Source of the DNA: DATLGB01 sp964242305
GTDB taxonomy: Bacteria > Actinomycetota > Thermoleophilia > Solirubrobacterales > Solirubrobacteraceae
NCBI GenBank assembly: GCA_964242305.1
Contig: CAXTBB010000008.1
Coordinates: forward strand, 62,001-126,000
DNA length: 64,000 bases
Direction of reading: 5' to 3'
The notes beneath the pieces are model-generated. The model searched no databases and had not been told where the DNA came from. It saw nothing but the letters and a program-made list of their open reading frames with translations. Shown here piece by piece: positions 34,384 through 43,116 of this stretch (the stretch's first letter is position 1; every line of letters begins with the position of its first letter). The translations under genes and the position numbers were made by a program.

Positions 34384-35534
34384 GCGGCGTCGACGAGCTC
34401 GGGTGGGAGGCGGCCCGGGCGGTGGGCGGCGCGGACGGACTCGAGGAGGTCCTCGTAGGAGTCGGTGACGGCGTCCCAGGAGTAGAGGCGCGCGCGTTCG
34501 ACCGCCCGGACGCGGTGGTCCTCGACCACGGCCGGGTTGTCGAGGAGGTGGCCGAGCTGGTTGGCGAGGGAGGCGACGCCGTCGGCGCCTGAGTAGAAGA
34601 GGCCCGCGTCGCCGACCGTCTCGACGTTGGGCGCATGGTCGTTGACGAGCACGCAGTTGCCGGCCGAGAGCGCCTCGAGGATGACCGGGTGGGTGCCGCC
34701 GACCTCGGTCGGGGCGACGAAGACGTAGGCGTTGCGCTGCAGCTCCCAGTAGCCGCGGCCGAACACGTAGCCGGGGAAGACGACGCGCGGGTCGCCCTCG
34801 CGCATGACGGTGCGGATGTAGTCGTCGGCGTAGGGGGCGCCGCCGACGACGACGAGCTTCATCCCGCGGGTCCGCGCGTAGGGCAGGCGGGCCCAGGCCT
34901 CGACGAGGACGTGCGGGTTGTTCTCGGGCTCCAGGCGCCCGACGAAGAGCACGTAGCGGCGAGGCTCCAGCCCGAGCTCGTCGAGCGTCGAGCGGCCGCT
35001 CCAGCCGGGGTCCTCGACGCCGTAGGGGACGACGCCGATCCGCCGCCCGTAGCGGAGCTCGTAGATGTCGGCGACGGCGTGGGAGTCGGTGATCGCCCGG
35101 TCGGCCCAGCGCGGCGAGTTGCGCTCGGCGAAGCGCAGATAGCGCTTGGCGGGTGCCGGCCATTTGCGGCGGTCGGAGTCCAAGCCGTCGACGTTGATGA
35201 CGGTGGGGATCCCGGCCAGGCGGGTGACCAGGCACAGCGGCGCGTTGCCGGCGATGAAGAAGAGCGCGACGTCGGGCTTCTCGGAACGGGCGCTGTGCAG
35301 CGCGGAGAGCAGCGTGTGCGCGAACGTGTCCAGGTACTTGTTGCGGACGGTCGGCAGGTGGACGAGCCGCGCGCCCTTGTAGGTGCGGATACGGCGGTCG
35401 ACCACGTGGGGCCGGCAGTAGACGACGACGTCGTGACCGCGCTCGGTCAGCCGCTCCGCGAGCTGCTCGGCGGCGGTCTCGAAGCCGGAGTACGACGCCG
35501 GGATCCCCCTGGTTCCCAAGATGGCGATCTTCAT
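34380..35534 (-). CDS. Glycosyltransferase with DUF1972-type N-terminus (rhamnosyltransferase-like GT4)
   Basis: A 384-residue enzyme that starts KIAILGTRGIPASYSGFET, the hallmark of the DUF1972/GT4 group often annotated as rhamnosyl- or galactosyltransferases. Also visible are FFIAGNAPLCLVTRLAGIP, NVDGLDSDRRKW and YVLFVGRLEPENN, and the donor-site region APTEVGGTHPVILEALSAGN with the E-x7-E pair spaced as usual. It is the last gene of a five-gene minus-strand operon (38548 to 34380) with ATGA overlaps. Its stop overlaps the convergent regulator gene by 4 nt. Confidence 0.9.
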   Translation of the reverse strand: MKIAILGTRGIPASYSGFETAAEQLAERLTERGHDVVVYCRPHVVDRRIRTYKGARLVHLPTVRNKYLDTFAHTLLSALHSARSEKPDVALFFIAGNAPLCLVTRLAGIPTVINVDGLDSDRRKWPAPAKRYLRFAERNSPRWADRAITDSHAVADIYELRYGRRIGVVPYGVEDPGWSGRSTLDELGLEPRRYVLFVGRLEPENNPHVLVEAWARLPYARTRGMKLVVVGGAPYADDYIRTVMREGDPRVVFPGYVFGRGYWELQRNAYVFVAPTEVGGTHPVILEALSAGNCVLVNDHAPNVETVGDAGLFYSGADGVASLANQLGHLLDNPAVVEDHRVRAVERARLYSWDAVTDSYEDLLESVRAAHRPGRLPPELVDAA

Positions 35535-36454
35535 GAGCCCGCGGCGAGCCTATAGGCGACCAGGTAGGCCTCGGCGCAGCGGCGCCAGGAGAACCGCGCG
35601 GCGCGCGCGAGGCCGCGGCGGCGCAGTTCCTCGCGCAGAGGACCGACCGTGGCCAGCTCGGTCAGACCGGTGGCGATCAAGCCCACGTCGCGCGGATCGC
35701 AGTAGCGGGCGGCGTCCGCGCACACCTCGTGCAGCGCCGGGATGTCGGCGGCGAGGACGGGCGTGCCGGCGTGCATCGCCTCCAGCACCGGCAGGCCGAA
35801 GCCCTCGTGCAGGGACGGCAGGACGAGCGCGGCGGCGTGGCGGTGCGCGTCGGCGAGCCGGTCGGCGCTGCCGCGCGCGACGAGGAGCGGCAATGTCCCC
35901 GAGCGCGCGATCGCCTCCCGCAGCCGGCCGAGGTTCTTGCGCGGCTCGTCGTCGCCTACATAGAGGAAGTGGCGCGGCTCGCCGCGGTTGAGACGGTCCC
36001 ACCCGCCCGCCTGACCGGGTCCGAGCGGGGCGACCGACGCCGTCACGCCCCACCGCTCCCGCACGTCGTCCGCCGTCGCCTGGCTCGGGCAGACGACGGC
36101 GGCGGCGCGGCGGGCGGCGACGCGGTGCGTTCGCGACGCGACGGCGCGGAAGCGGGCGTTGAAGCACTCGGGGACGACGGCGAAGGCGAGGTCGTTGACG
36201 GTGACGACCTGCGGGACGCGCGCCGGGCCGATCGCCGGCAACGGGTGGTGGAGGACGTCGGCGCCGCGGGCGAGGCGGGCCAGCCGCGCCTGCCAGACCG
36301 CCTCGGCGGCCAGGTTCAGGTACGGCCCGCGCCGCCCTTCCGCCTCGACGACGTCGACGCCGATCTCGCGCAGCGCCGGGATCAGGTGGTCGACGAACAC
36401 CTGCGTTCCGCTCGGCCCCCGACGGGCGAAGGAGACGTCGATGACGACCCTCAT
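35531..36454 (-). CDS. Glycosyltransferase family 4
   Basis: A 307-residue GT4 enzyme: VVIDVSFARRGPSGTQVFV at the acceptor side, PQVVTVNDLAF, HFLYVGDDEPRKNL and SLHEGFGLPVLEAMHAGTPVL with both donor-site glutamates. It is slightly short for GT4 because the linker between the two domains is compact. Both ends lie in ATGA overlaps with neighbouring genes, so its dosage is tied to the operon. Confidence 0.9.
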   Translation of the reverse strand: MRVVIDVSFARRGPSGTQVFVDHLIPALREIGVDVVEAEGRRGPYLNLAAEAVWQARLARLARGADVLHHPLPAIGPARVPQVVTVNDLAFAVVPECFNARFRAVASRTHRVAARRAAAVVCPSQATADDVRERWGVTASVAPLGPGQAGGWDRLNRGEPRHFLYVGDDEPRKNLGRLREAIARSGTLPLLVARGSADRLADAHRHAAALVLPSLHEGFGLPVLEAMHAGTPVLAADIPALHEVCADAARYCDPRDVGLIATGLTELATVGPLREELRRRGLARAARFSWRRCAEAYLVAYRLAAGS

Positions 36455-36939
36455 GCGCGCAACGCACGAGCGACCAGCGTGGCCCGCTGCGTCCGGATCG
36501 CGTCGACGCGCAGGCCCGCCGCGTCCAGCGTCTCCCCCAGCGAGCGCCTCGTGAAGAAGCGCAGGTGGCCGCCGCGCGGATCGAAGTGCTGGTCGAAGCG
36601 GAACGCCGCGATCGCCACGCGGCGGACGAGCGGGTGCGCGGGCGTGGTCAGCAGCAGGCGCCCGCCGGGCCGCAGCACCCGCCGGACCTCGAACAGCAGC
36701 GCCAGCGGGTCGGCGACGTGCTCGATGACCTCACTGCACCAGACCAGGTTCATGCTGCCACTGCGGACGTCGGAGAGCTCGCCGCCCGGCGAGTCGGGAT
36801 CCGGGTCGACGCCGACGCCGTTGGGCGCCAGCGCGAGGAAGCGCCCGCTGCCGGTACCGAGGTCCAGCCAGTCGTCGCCGTCGCGGTGCTCGTGGAGGAA
36901 GAGGGTCGAGCGCCAGGTCCATTCCCACGGCTCGCTCAT
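36451..36939 (-). CDS. Small SAM-dependent methyltransferase
   Basis: A 162-residue class I methyltransferase (Methyltransf_11-like). Motif I is DWLDLGTGSGRFLALAP, and LVWCSEVIEHVADPLALLFE and RVLRPGGRLLLTTPAHP follow. It lacks the N-terminal extension and cap of larger members and is close to a minimal catalytic fold. The ATG at 36939 lies in an ATGA overlap with the GT2 gene upstream. It probably methylates a sugar of the glycan made by the flanking transferases, an inference from context. Confidence 0.85.
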   Translation of the reverse strand: MSEPWEWTWRSTLFLHEHRDGDDWLDLGTGSGRFLALAPNGVGVDPDPDSPGGELSDVRSGSMNLVWCSEVIEHVADPLALLFEVRRVLRPGGRLLLTTPAHPLVRRVAIAAFRFDQHFDPRGGHLRFFTRRSLGETLDAAGLRVDAIRTQRATLVARALRA

Positions 36940-37685
36940 CGCCGCCCCCACCAGGTTCCCGCCAGCCGGGCGGCCCGGCGCGGGTCCAGCCGCGCGCGTG
37001 TCTTCGAGCGGTGCCAGCCCTGGTCCGTCCACCATGCGCGCAACGGCCGGTCCCGCGGCAGCTCGAGGAACATCGCGTCCCCGCGGGCCTCGCGCTCGTA
37101 GCGACGAAAGGACGCGACCAGCCCGTCCCGCGAATGGTCGTGGTCGACCGCCAGCGCCGGGTCGAGCACGCACACCGACCCCTCCCGCAGCGCCCACAGC
37201 GCCCACTCGCGGTCCTCCGAACCCGGCAGGTCCTCCCGGAACGGCCGCTGCGTCCACAGCGAGCGCCGGAACGCCCCGGCCCCGTTCGAGTACCCCCAGC
37301 GCGGATGGGCCTCGGCCAGCGCCGCGTCCTGCCGGACGGGCGCCCGCAGGGCCGCGCCGGCCCAGTCGTGCGTCGGCCCGAACGCGCACGCCACCGCCCT
37401 GTCCTCGAACGCGCCGACCATCCGCCCGAGCCAGCCGTCATCGCGCGGGAAGGCATGTGCGGACAGCGCCACCACGATCTCCCCGACAGCGCGCTCCGAG
37501 CCCAGGTTCAGCGCGCCCCCGAACGTGAACGGGTCGGCGACGACGTCGGCAGGCCCACTGTCCCGCGAGCGCCCGTCGCGTACCACGATCACCTCGTGCT
37601 CGGCGGTCTGGCGTTCCAGCAGCCCGAGCAGCCGGCCCAGCGCGGCGGCCTCGTCCCGCACCCGGATCACCACGCTGGCGAGCAC
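36936..37685 (-). CDS. Glycosyltransferase family 2
   Basis: A 249-residue GT-A enzyme: LASVVIRVRDEAAALGRLL at the start, VVRDGRSRDSGPADVV (nucleotide-binding strand), VALSAHAFPRDDGWL in the position of the DxD-type metal site, and RREYEREARGD-like basic helix near the end (FRRYEREARGDAMFL). The usual DxD is replaced by a SAHAFP segment, as in the rhamnan-type subgroup of GT2. The GTG at 37685 starts 11 bp after the oxygenase gene. Donor unknown. Confidence 0.82.
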   Translation of the reverse strand: MLASVVIRVRDEAAALGRLLGLLERQTAEHEVIVVRDGRSRDSGPADVVADPFTFGGALNLGSERAVGEIVVALSAHAFPRDDGWLGRMVGAFEDRAVACAFGPTHDWAGAALRAPVRQDAALAEAHPRWGYSNGAGAFRRSLWTQRPFREDLPGSEDREWALWALREGSVCVLDPALAVDHDHSRDGLVASFRRYEREARGDAMFLELPRDRPLRAWWTDQGWHRSKTRARLDPRRAARLAGTWWGRR

Positions 37686-37696
37686 GCCAGCGACCG

Positions 37697-38548
37697 CTAG
37701 TCCCGGCGGGAGCGCCGGCGGCGGGCCTCGACCAGGATCGGCGGCGTCACCTTCAGCGCGGCGGCCTTGAGGCGCTCGGCCGGCGGGAAGCGCTCTCCGG
37801 GACGGGCCTGGAACACCGTGTTGTGCGGCGCGGCGAGCTCCTCGCGCGGACGGTTCCGGGTGTAGTAGTAGAGCGCCAACGACTTCCGCGTCTGGCCCGG
37901 CGGCGAGGCGAGCGGCTCGGGATGGCCGTGGTAGGAGGTCGACGACGTGGTGAAGACGACGCAGCGGTTGAAGTACGGCATCACCCGCTCCGTGCAGGCG
38001 GTCATGTCGCGGTTCCACAGCTCGAACGCCCCGCCGTACTCGTCCCGCCAGTCGCGGTTGAGGTAGATGAGGACGTTGAGCCGGCGTTCGAGTCCGAGGC
38101 GGGGGTGCCGGCTGAAGTCGGCGTGCACCTTGAGGAGGCCGCCGGGCTCGATCTGGTGCAGGCCGCCGCCCTCGAAGTGCGGGTCCCCGACCAGGCCCTC
38201 GATGCCGGTCAGGCGCTCGAGGAAGTCCACGAACGCGGACGAGTTGAGCTCGGCGAGCAGGTGCCGGGTGTGGACGCCCATCGCCGCGTCGTCCTTGGTC
38301 GCGAGCTTGCGCTGAGTCGCGCTGTCGAACTCGATCCACTCGGCGTCCTGCGGCCGCGGGAACTCCGCGAGCACCGCGTCCAGGACGTTCTCGGGCAGGA
38401 AGTCGTCCAGCACCGTGTGCGGGTACGGCGAGGCCGCCTCGTAGGCCGCGCGCCGGCTGTCGGCGAGCGCGTTCAGTTGCTCGCGATCGAACTGGAACTG
38501 CTGCGCAGGGCTCGGTCGCGTGTCGATACAGCGAGGATACCGACTCAC
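37697..38548 (-). CDS. 2-oxoglutarate/Fe(II)-dependent oxygenase
   Basis: A 283-residue protein with a double-stranded beta-helix oxygenase core. The iron triad is visible as His142 and Asp144 (KVHADFSRHP) and a distal His near 207 (YHGHPEPL), with Arg221 (QTRKSLALYYYT) to bind 2-oxoglutarate. The fold resembles prolyl-4-hydroxylase-type 2OG-Fe(II) enzymes found in glycan clusters. It heads the five-gene operon of transferases, so a sugar or lipid-linked glycan may be hydroxylated. The GTG start is only 15 bp from the divergent GT4 start, with no good in-frame alternative downstream. Confidence 0.85.
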   Translation of the reverse strand: MSRYPRCIDTRPSPAQQFQFDREQLNALADSRRAAYEAASPYPHTVLDDFLPENVLDAVLAEFPRPQDAEWIEFDSATQRKLATKDDAAMGVHTRHLLAELNSSAFVDFLERLTGIEGLVGDPHFEGGGLHQIEPGGLLKVHADFSRHPRLGLERRLNVLIYLNRDWRDEYGGAFELWNRDMTACTERVMPYFNRCVVFTTSSTSYHGHPEPLASPPGQTRKSLALYYYTRNRPREELAAPHNTVFQARPGERFPPAERLKAAALKVTPPILVEARRRRSRRD

Positions 38549-38549
38549 C

Positions 38550-38555
38550 TAGTGT
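38550..38555 (+). promoter_or_regulatory. Candidate leaderless -10 hexamer (TAGTGT)
   Basis: TAGTGT is 8 nt before the ATG at 38564 within a 15-bp divergent intergenic region. On the minus strand I see no TAnnnT hexamer in front of the oxygenase GTG, so that side may use another element or lie inside this one. Confidence 0.4.
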
Positions 38556-38563
38556 CGCCCCGG

Positions 38564-39571
38564 ATGCCCTCCGTGCTCGCCGTGGTGCCGGTCGACCATC
38601 CCGGCGGCGCCGAGATCGGCCTGCTGCGGTTGCTCCCGCACCTGCGGCACGCGGGCTGGGGTGTGACGCTCGCGACACCGGGCGACGGGCCGGTGAGGCG
38701 CGCGGCCGAGGCGCGCGGGCTGACCACCGCGACGCTCAAGCTCGGCGGCCTGGGCAAGGGCGAGGGCACCGCCGCGCTGGCCGCCTTCCCCGTCGCCCGC
38801 CGGCTCGCAAAGCGCCACGACGTCGTCTATCTCAACGGCACGGTGAGCGGCCGCCTGCTGCCCGCACTGCCGCGGGAGAAGCGCACCGTCCTGCACGTCC
38901 ACGACATCGTCGACCAGGTCCCCGCGGCCTGGAGGCGCGCCGACGTCGTCCTGGCCGACTCCCAGGCCGTCGCCGACCGCCTTCCTGGTCTCGACGCCCA
39001 CGTCGTCGGCTGCCCGATCGAGCCCGAGCCGCGCCTCGTCACGCCCCCGTGGCCGCCCGGCGACCGGCCCGTGATCGGCTACGTCGGCCGCATCGAGCGC
39101 CGCAAGGGCGTCCTCGACCTCGTCAACGCCAGCCACCGCCTGCGCCAGGCCGGCGCGCGCGTCGTGCTCGTCGGCGACGATCCGTACGGCTCCGACCCCG
39201 AGTACCTGGGCCAGGTCCGCTCCAGCCCGGGTGTCGAGCACTACGGCTGGGTCAACGGCGCCGCCGGGCTGATGCCCGCGCTCGACGTCCTCGTCCTCCC
39301 GAGCCTCCAGGAGCCGTTCGGGACGGTGCTCGCCGAGGCGATGAACGCCGGCACGCCGGTGGTGGCGACGAACGTCGGCGGCCTCGCCGAGGTGGTCGAC
39401 GACGGCGTCACCGGCCGCCTCGTCGCACCCCACGACCCGGACGCGCTGGCGGCCGCGGTGCTCGAGGTCCTCGCCCACCGCGAGGCGATGGGCGCGGCCG
39501 GCCGCGAGCGGGCGCGGCGATGGCACGTGGAGGCCTATGCCGATACGGTCCGCGCGCTGATCACTCCGTGA
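38564..39571 (+). CDS. Glycosyltransferase family 4
   Basis: A 335-residue GT4 enzyme: VLAVVPVDHPGGAEIGLLRL, VVYLNGTVSGRLLP, VLHVHDIVDQVP, VIGYVGRIERRKGV and SLQEPFGTVLAEAMNAGTPVV (E-x7-E), and GRLVAPHDPDALA. Many enzymes with this plan transfer mannose or glucose. It starts with an ATG 8 nt after a TAGTGT hexamer, and its stop overlaps the GTG of the next GT4 gene. Two adjacent GT4 genes in one frame-coupled unit suggest consecutive steps on one chain. Confidence 0.9.
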   Translation: MPSVLAVVPVDHPGGAEIGLLRLLPHLRHAGWGVTLATPGDGPVRRAAEARGLTTATLKLGGLGKGEGTAALAAFPVARRLAKRHDVVYLNGTVSGRLLPALPREKRTVLHVHDIVDQVPAAWRRADVVLADSQAVADRLPGLDAHVVGCPIEPEPRLVTPPWPPGDRPVIGYVGRIERRKGVLDLVNASHRLRQAGARVVLVGDDPYGSDPEYLGQVRSSPGVEHYGWVNGAAGLMPALDVLVLPSLQEPFGTVLAEAMNAGTPVVATNVGGLAEVVDDGVTGRLVAPHDPDALAAAVLEVLAHREAMGAAGRERARRWHVEAYADTVRALITP

Positions 39572-40494
39572 GAGTCGCCTTCGACACCCGTCCCGCCTCC
39601 GGACCCAGCGGCATCGCCCGTTACACCCGATCACTTCATACGGCCTTGATCAATGAGGCGACGCTGCGCAACGGCGAGATCCTCGAATCGCACCGCCCGC
39701 GCGGCGTCGACCTCTACCACTCGCCCTGGATCGACGGCGCCCTGCTGCGCCCGCGCGGCCCGCAGGTGGTCACCCTCCACGACGTCATCCCGCTCAAGCG
39801 CCCGGGCGAGTACCTGCGCTCGGGCCTGCGCTTCCGCATGCGCTACCTCGCCGTCGAGCGCGCCGTCCGCGTCATCGTCCCCACCGGCGCGGTGGCCGAG
39901 GACGCGGTGGCGATGCTCAAGCTCGACGCCGCGAACGTCCACGTCGTCCCCGAGGCGCCCGACGCTGCCTTCTCGCCCCGCAGCGAGGCCGAGGTCGCCG
40001 CCGTGCGCAGCACCTACGACCTGCCCGACGACTACCTCGTGTGGGCCGGCGGCCTGCGCCATCCCGATCCGCGCAAGCGTGTCGCCGCGCTCGCCGACAC
40101 GCCGTCGGAGCTGCCGCTCGTGCTGGTCGGGGACGCCGGCCCGTGGGCGCGCGAGCTGTCCGGGGTGACGATCACCGGGGCGGTCGACGACGACGAGCTC
40201 GCCGCCATCTACACCGGCGCCCGCGCGCTGGTCTTCCCCTCCAACGACGAGGGCTTCGGCCTGCCGCCGGTCGAGGCGCTGGCCTGCGGGACGCCGGTCG
40301 TCGCCTGCGACGTCCCCGCGCTGCGCGAGGTGCTCGGCCACCGGGCGACGTTCGTGGCGCCCAACGACCTCGACGGGCTCGTGGCCGCCGGCGCGCTCGC
40401 CCGGCGCCCCGCCCCCGAGCCGCCCCCGTGGACGTGGGAGGACGCCGCCCGCGCGACCTGGGACGTCTACGAGCGCGCCGTCAGCGTCGCCTGA
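39568..40494 (+). CDS. Glycosyltransferase family 4
   Basis: A 308-residue GT4 enzyme with RVAFDTRPASGPSGIARYTR, VVTLHDVIPLKRPGEYLRSG, YLVWAGGLRHPDPRKRV and SNDEGFGLPPVEALACGTPVV. It is short because the inter-domain region is trimmed, as in other members of this locus (35531, 41314). The GTG start is in a GTGA overlap with the upstream GT4. The 3' end overlaps the convergent GT2 gene by 14 bp. Confidence 0.88.
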   Translation: MRVAFDTRPASGPSGIARYTRSLHTALINEATLRNGEILESHRPRGVDLYHSPWIDGALLRPRGPQVVTLHDVIPLKRPGEYLRSGLRFRMRYLAVERAVRVIVPTGAVAEDAVAMLKLDAANVHVVPEAPDAAFSPRSEAEVAAVRSTYDLPDDYLVWAGGLRHPDPRKRVAALADTPSELPLVLVGDAGPWARELSGVTITGAVDDDELAAIYTGARALVFPSNDEGFGLPPVEALACGTPVVACDVPALREVLGHRATFVAPNDLDGLVAAGALARRPAPEPPPWTWEDAARATWDVYERAVSVA

Positions 40495-41317
40495 AGACCC
40501 GCGGGGCGAGGCGCGCCGCCTCGAGGTAGCCCCGCGCGAGGAAGCGCTCGCGCAGCAGGACGTGGCCGAGCGCGAGCACCTCGTAGGCGAGGATGAACGG
40601 GAGGTCGCGCAGGAGGCCGCGCGGCGTCTCGTTGCGCACCATCAGCAGGTAGCGGTTGCGGAACTGGAGGCGCCGGTGCGCCTCGGAGGTCCGGGCCCGC
40701 TTGGAGGGCGAGTACGTGCGGATGTGGGACGCCGTCGCGCGCGGCTCGTAGACGCAGCGCCAGCCGGCCCGGCGGGCGCGCCAGGCCAGGTCGACGTCCG
40801 TGATCCACAGCGCCATGTCCTCGTCGAAGCCGCCGGCGAGCGCGGCGCGGCGATACAGGGCGCAGGCGCCGTCGACACCGAAGACCTCGCCAGGGACCGC
40901 GTGTGCTGTGAGGGGCTCGCCGTGGCCCACCAGCCCGTTCTTGCGACGGCGGTCGAGCCAGACGCCCGCGGTGTCGACGCGATCGGTCCCGTCGATGCGC
41001 ACCAGGCCGGCGACGCTGCCCACGCCCGGCTCGGCGAGGTGCGGCCGGGCGGCGTCGAGGTAGCCGGGGTCGAGGAAGCAGTCCGCGTTGAGCAGCAGGA
41101 CCTCGTCGTCGTCGACCGCCGCGAGCCCGGCGTTCATCGCGGCCGCGTAGGACAGCCGCTCGGGCAGCGCGAGCACGCGGGCGCCGTGGCGGCGGGCGAC
41201 GTCCGCGGTGGCGTCCGTGCTGGCGTTGTCGATCACCAGCACCGCGTCCTGGGCGACCGCCGGCGGCAGCGAGCGCTCGAGCAGGTGCGCCTCGTCGACG
41301 CTGAGGACGACGATCAC
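40481..41317 (-). CDS. Glycosyltransferase family 2
   Basis: A 278-residue GT-A enzyme related to rhamnosyltransferases: VLVIDNASTDATADVARRHG, LPERLSYAAAMNAGLAAVDD, LLLNADCFLDPGYL (DxD-like NAD), VDGACALYRRAALAGGFDED, and DVDLAWRARRAGWRCVYEP. A C-terminal amphipathic stretch (LLRDLPFILAYEVLALGHVL) may tie it to the membrane. The start is a GTG overlapping the stop of the upstream GT4 gene by 4 nt. Confidence 0.9.
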   Translation of the reverse strand: MIVVLSVDEAHLLERSLPPAVAQDAVLVIDNASTDATADVARRHGARVLALPERLSYAAAMNAGLAAVDDDEVLLLNADCFLDPGYLDAARPHLAEPGVGSVAGLVRIDGTDRVDTAGVWLDRRRKNGLVGHGEPLTAHAVPGEVFGVDGACALYRRAALAGGFDEDMALWITDVDLAWRARRAGWRCVYEPRATASHIRTYSPSKRARTSEAHRRLQFRNRYLLMVRNETPRGLLRDLPFILAYEVLALGHVLLRERFLARGYLEAARLAPRVFRRR

Positions 41318-42309
41318 GCCGCCGCTTCCCGGTAGACGCCGGCGATCGCCGCGGCGGCGTGCGCCCAGCTGAGCTCGGCGGCCCGTGCGCGACCGCGCGC
41401 GCTCAGCTCCTCCGAACGGCGCAGCGTCTCCCCGATGGCCGCGGCGATGGCGTCCTCGTCGAGCGGGTCGAAGTAGACGGCCGCGTCCCCGCCGGCCTCC
41501 GTGAGCGACGTCCCCGTGGCGGCGGCGACCGGGATCCCCCGCGCCATCGCCTCCACGACGACCAGCCCGAAGCCCTCGTGCAGGCTGGGGTGCACGAGCG
41601 CCGCGGCGCCGCGCATGAGGACGTCGAGCTCGGCGTCGGGGACGTAGCCCGGGAGCTCGACGCCGGTCGCGCGAAGCGTCTCCATCTCCCCGGCGTCACG
41701 GCCGGCGATGACGAGCCGGTGCTCGAAGCCCTCCGCCCGCAGGGCGCGCCACGCGCGCACCAGACGGACCCAGTTCTTCTTGGCGCGCAGGTCCCCGACC
41801 CCGAGCAGGTACGGGTCCCCGGCCGGCACCGGCGCGGACCCGATGGGCAGGGACGGGGCGTTGTGGACGACGCGCATGCGCGCCGGATCGACGCCGTAGC
41901 GCTCCGCGACCTCGTCGCGCGTGTACGCGCTCACGCACACGATCCGCTGCGCCGAGCGCGCGGCGCGCGGCACCAGCCACCGGAACTTCGCGCGGGTCCG
42001 CGCCGAGAAGTCGTCCGGGAACACCTCCCAGGAGAGGTCGTGGATGGTCATCACGCCCGGGCACGGACGCCGCAGCGGCAGGAAGGGATGGGGCGTGTGG
42101 ACGACGTCGGGGACGTCCCGGCGCAGCGCGCGCGGCAGCCCGAGCTGCTCCCAGCTCACCGCCGGGCCGCGCCACCCGGCGCCGCCCAGCTGGGTCAGGG
42201 CGAGGTCGTCACGTTCGCCCAGCGCAGCGGCCAGACTGCGCGCGTAGCGGCCGTAACCGCGCGGATCGGTCTCCAGCGTGTTCCTCGCATCCAGTGCGAC
42301 GGCCAGCAT
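41314..42309 (-). CDS. Glycosyltransferase family 4
   Basis: A 331-residue GT4 enzyme: LAVALDARNTLETDPRGYGR, VMTIHDLSWEVFPDDF, YLLGVGDLRAKKNWVRL and SLHEGFGLVVVEAMARGIPVA (E-x7-E). The ATG at 42309 is preferred over one nine codons upstream because the family N-terminus begins there and the upstream piece lies in the divergent promoter. It is followed by the GT2 gene at 40481 in a GTGA overlap. Confidence 0.88.
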   Translation of the reverse strand: MLAVALDARNTLETDPRGYGRYARSLAAALGERDDLALTQLGGAGWRGPAVSWEQLGLPRALRRDVPDVVHTPHPFLPLRRPCPGVMTIHDLSWEVFPDDFSARTRAKFRWLVPRAARSAQRIVCVSAYTRDEVAERYGVDPARMRVVHNAPSLPIGSAPVPAGDPYLLGVGDLRAKKNWVRLVRAWRALRAEGFEHRLVIAGRDAGEMETLRATGVELPGYVPDAELDVLMRGAAALVHPSLHEGFGLVVVEAMARGIPVAAATGTSLTEAGGDAAVYFDPLDEDAIAAAIGETLRRSEELSARGRARAAELSWAHAAAAIAGVYREAAA

Positions 42310-42314
42310 GTCCG

Positions 42315-42320
42315 TACCAT
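42315..42320. promoter_or_regulatory. Compact divergent promoter between GT4 and WecG-type genes
   Basis: The region is 19 bp (42310-42328). TACCAT is 8 nt before the ATG at 42329. The overlapping minus-strand hexamer CATGGT, one mismatch from TAnnnT, is 6 nt before the ATG at 42309. Confidence 0.4.
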
Positions 42321-42328
42321 GCCACGCG

Positions 42329-43114
42329 ATGTCCATAAGCCCCGCGCCGTTCGCGGTTCCGGACGAGGCACTGCCGCGTCCGAAGTCTCAGATCTTCGAG
42401 ATCCCGATCGACCTCGGGCAGCCCGACGAGCTGCTCCGGATGGTGACCGGCTGGGTCGGGACGGGGCAGCGGCGCCGGGTCATGTACGTCAACGCGCACG
42501 TGCTCAACCAGTCCCAGGACCGGCCCGAGCTGCGCGCGACGCTGCAGGGCGCCGACCTCGTCTACTGCGACGGCTACGGCGTCCGCATCGCCGCCAAGGC
42601 GCTGGAGCTGCCCACGCCGCACCGAATGACCGGCGCGGACTGGATCTGGTCGCTGGCCGCGCTGCTCGAGGAGTCTGGCCGATCCCTCTATCTCCTCGGC
42701 TCCGAGCCCGGAGTCACGCGGGCGGCGGCTTCTCGCCTGCAGCGCTGGTACCCACGACTCGAGGTCGCCGGCACCCACCACGGCTTCTTCGCGATCGGCT
42801 CGCCGCACGCCGAGCGCGTCGTGGAGGACATCAACGAGCGCCGGCCGGACATCGTCCTGGTGGGGATGGGGACGCCCAAGCAGGAGGAGTGGGTCGAGGC
42901 CTACTACGAGCACCTCGACACCGACGTGCTGTGGACGGTGGGCGCGCTGTTCGACTACGTCAGCGGCCGCGTGCCCCGCGCCCCCGGCTGGCTGGCCGAC
43001 AACGGGCTGGAATGGATCTTCCGCCTCGGCGTCGAACCACAGCGGATGTGGCGCCGCTACCTGATCGGCAACCCGATGTTCCTGCGCCGGGTGCTTGCCG
43101 AAACCCGGCGCTAG
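42329..43114 (+). CDS. WecG/TagA/CpsF-family glycosyltransferase
   Basis: A 261-residue enzyme that probably adds a ManNAc-type or related sugar to the first lipid-linked sugar. Motifs are YVNAHVLNQSQDRPELR, YCDGYGVRIAAK (donor site), LYLLGSEPGVTRAAA, VLVGMGTPKQEEWV and WIFRLGVEPQRMWRRYLIG. It is a close relative of the gene at 2-775 by motif order. The ATG at 42329 is chosen from the TACCAT spacing; an ATG at 42308 would add seven residues. It heads the plus-strand operon with the ABC exporter. Confidence 0.9.
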   Translation: MSISPAPFAVPDEALPRPKSQIFEIPIDLGQPDELLRMVTGWVGTGQRRRVMYVNAHVLNQSQDRPELRATLQGADLVYCDGYGVRIAAKALELPTPHRMTGADWIWSLAALLEESGRSLYLLGSEPGVTRAAASRLQRWYPRLEVAGTHHGFFAIGSPHAERVVEDINERRPDIVLVGMGTPKQEEWVEAYYEHLDTDVLWTVGALFDYVSGRVPRAPGWLADNGLEWIFRLGVEPQRMWRRYLIGNPMFLRRVLAETRR

Positions 43115-43116
43115 CC

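Noticed and set aside
31147..35235. A 1362-codon open frame on the minus strand
   Set aside because: It runs antisense to the RTX gene, the LuxR-family regulator and, in a different frame on the same strand, the GT4 gene. Its translation is Arg/Ala/Gly-rich with no domain, as expected of an opposite-strand shadow in DNA of this composition.
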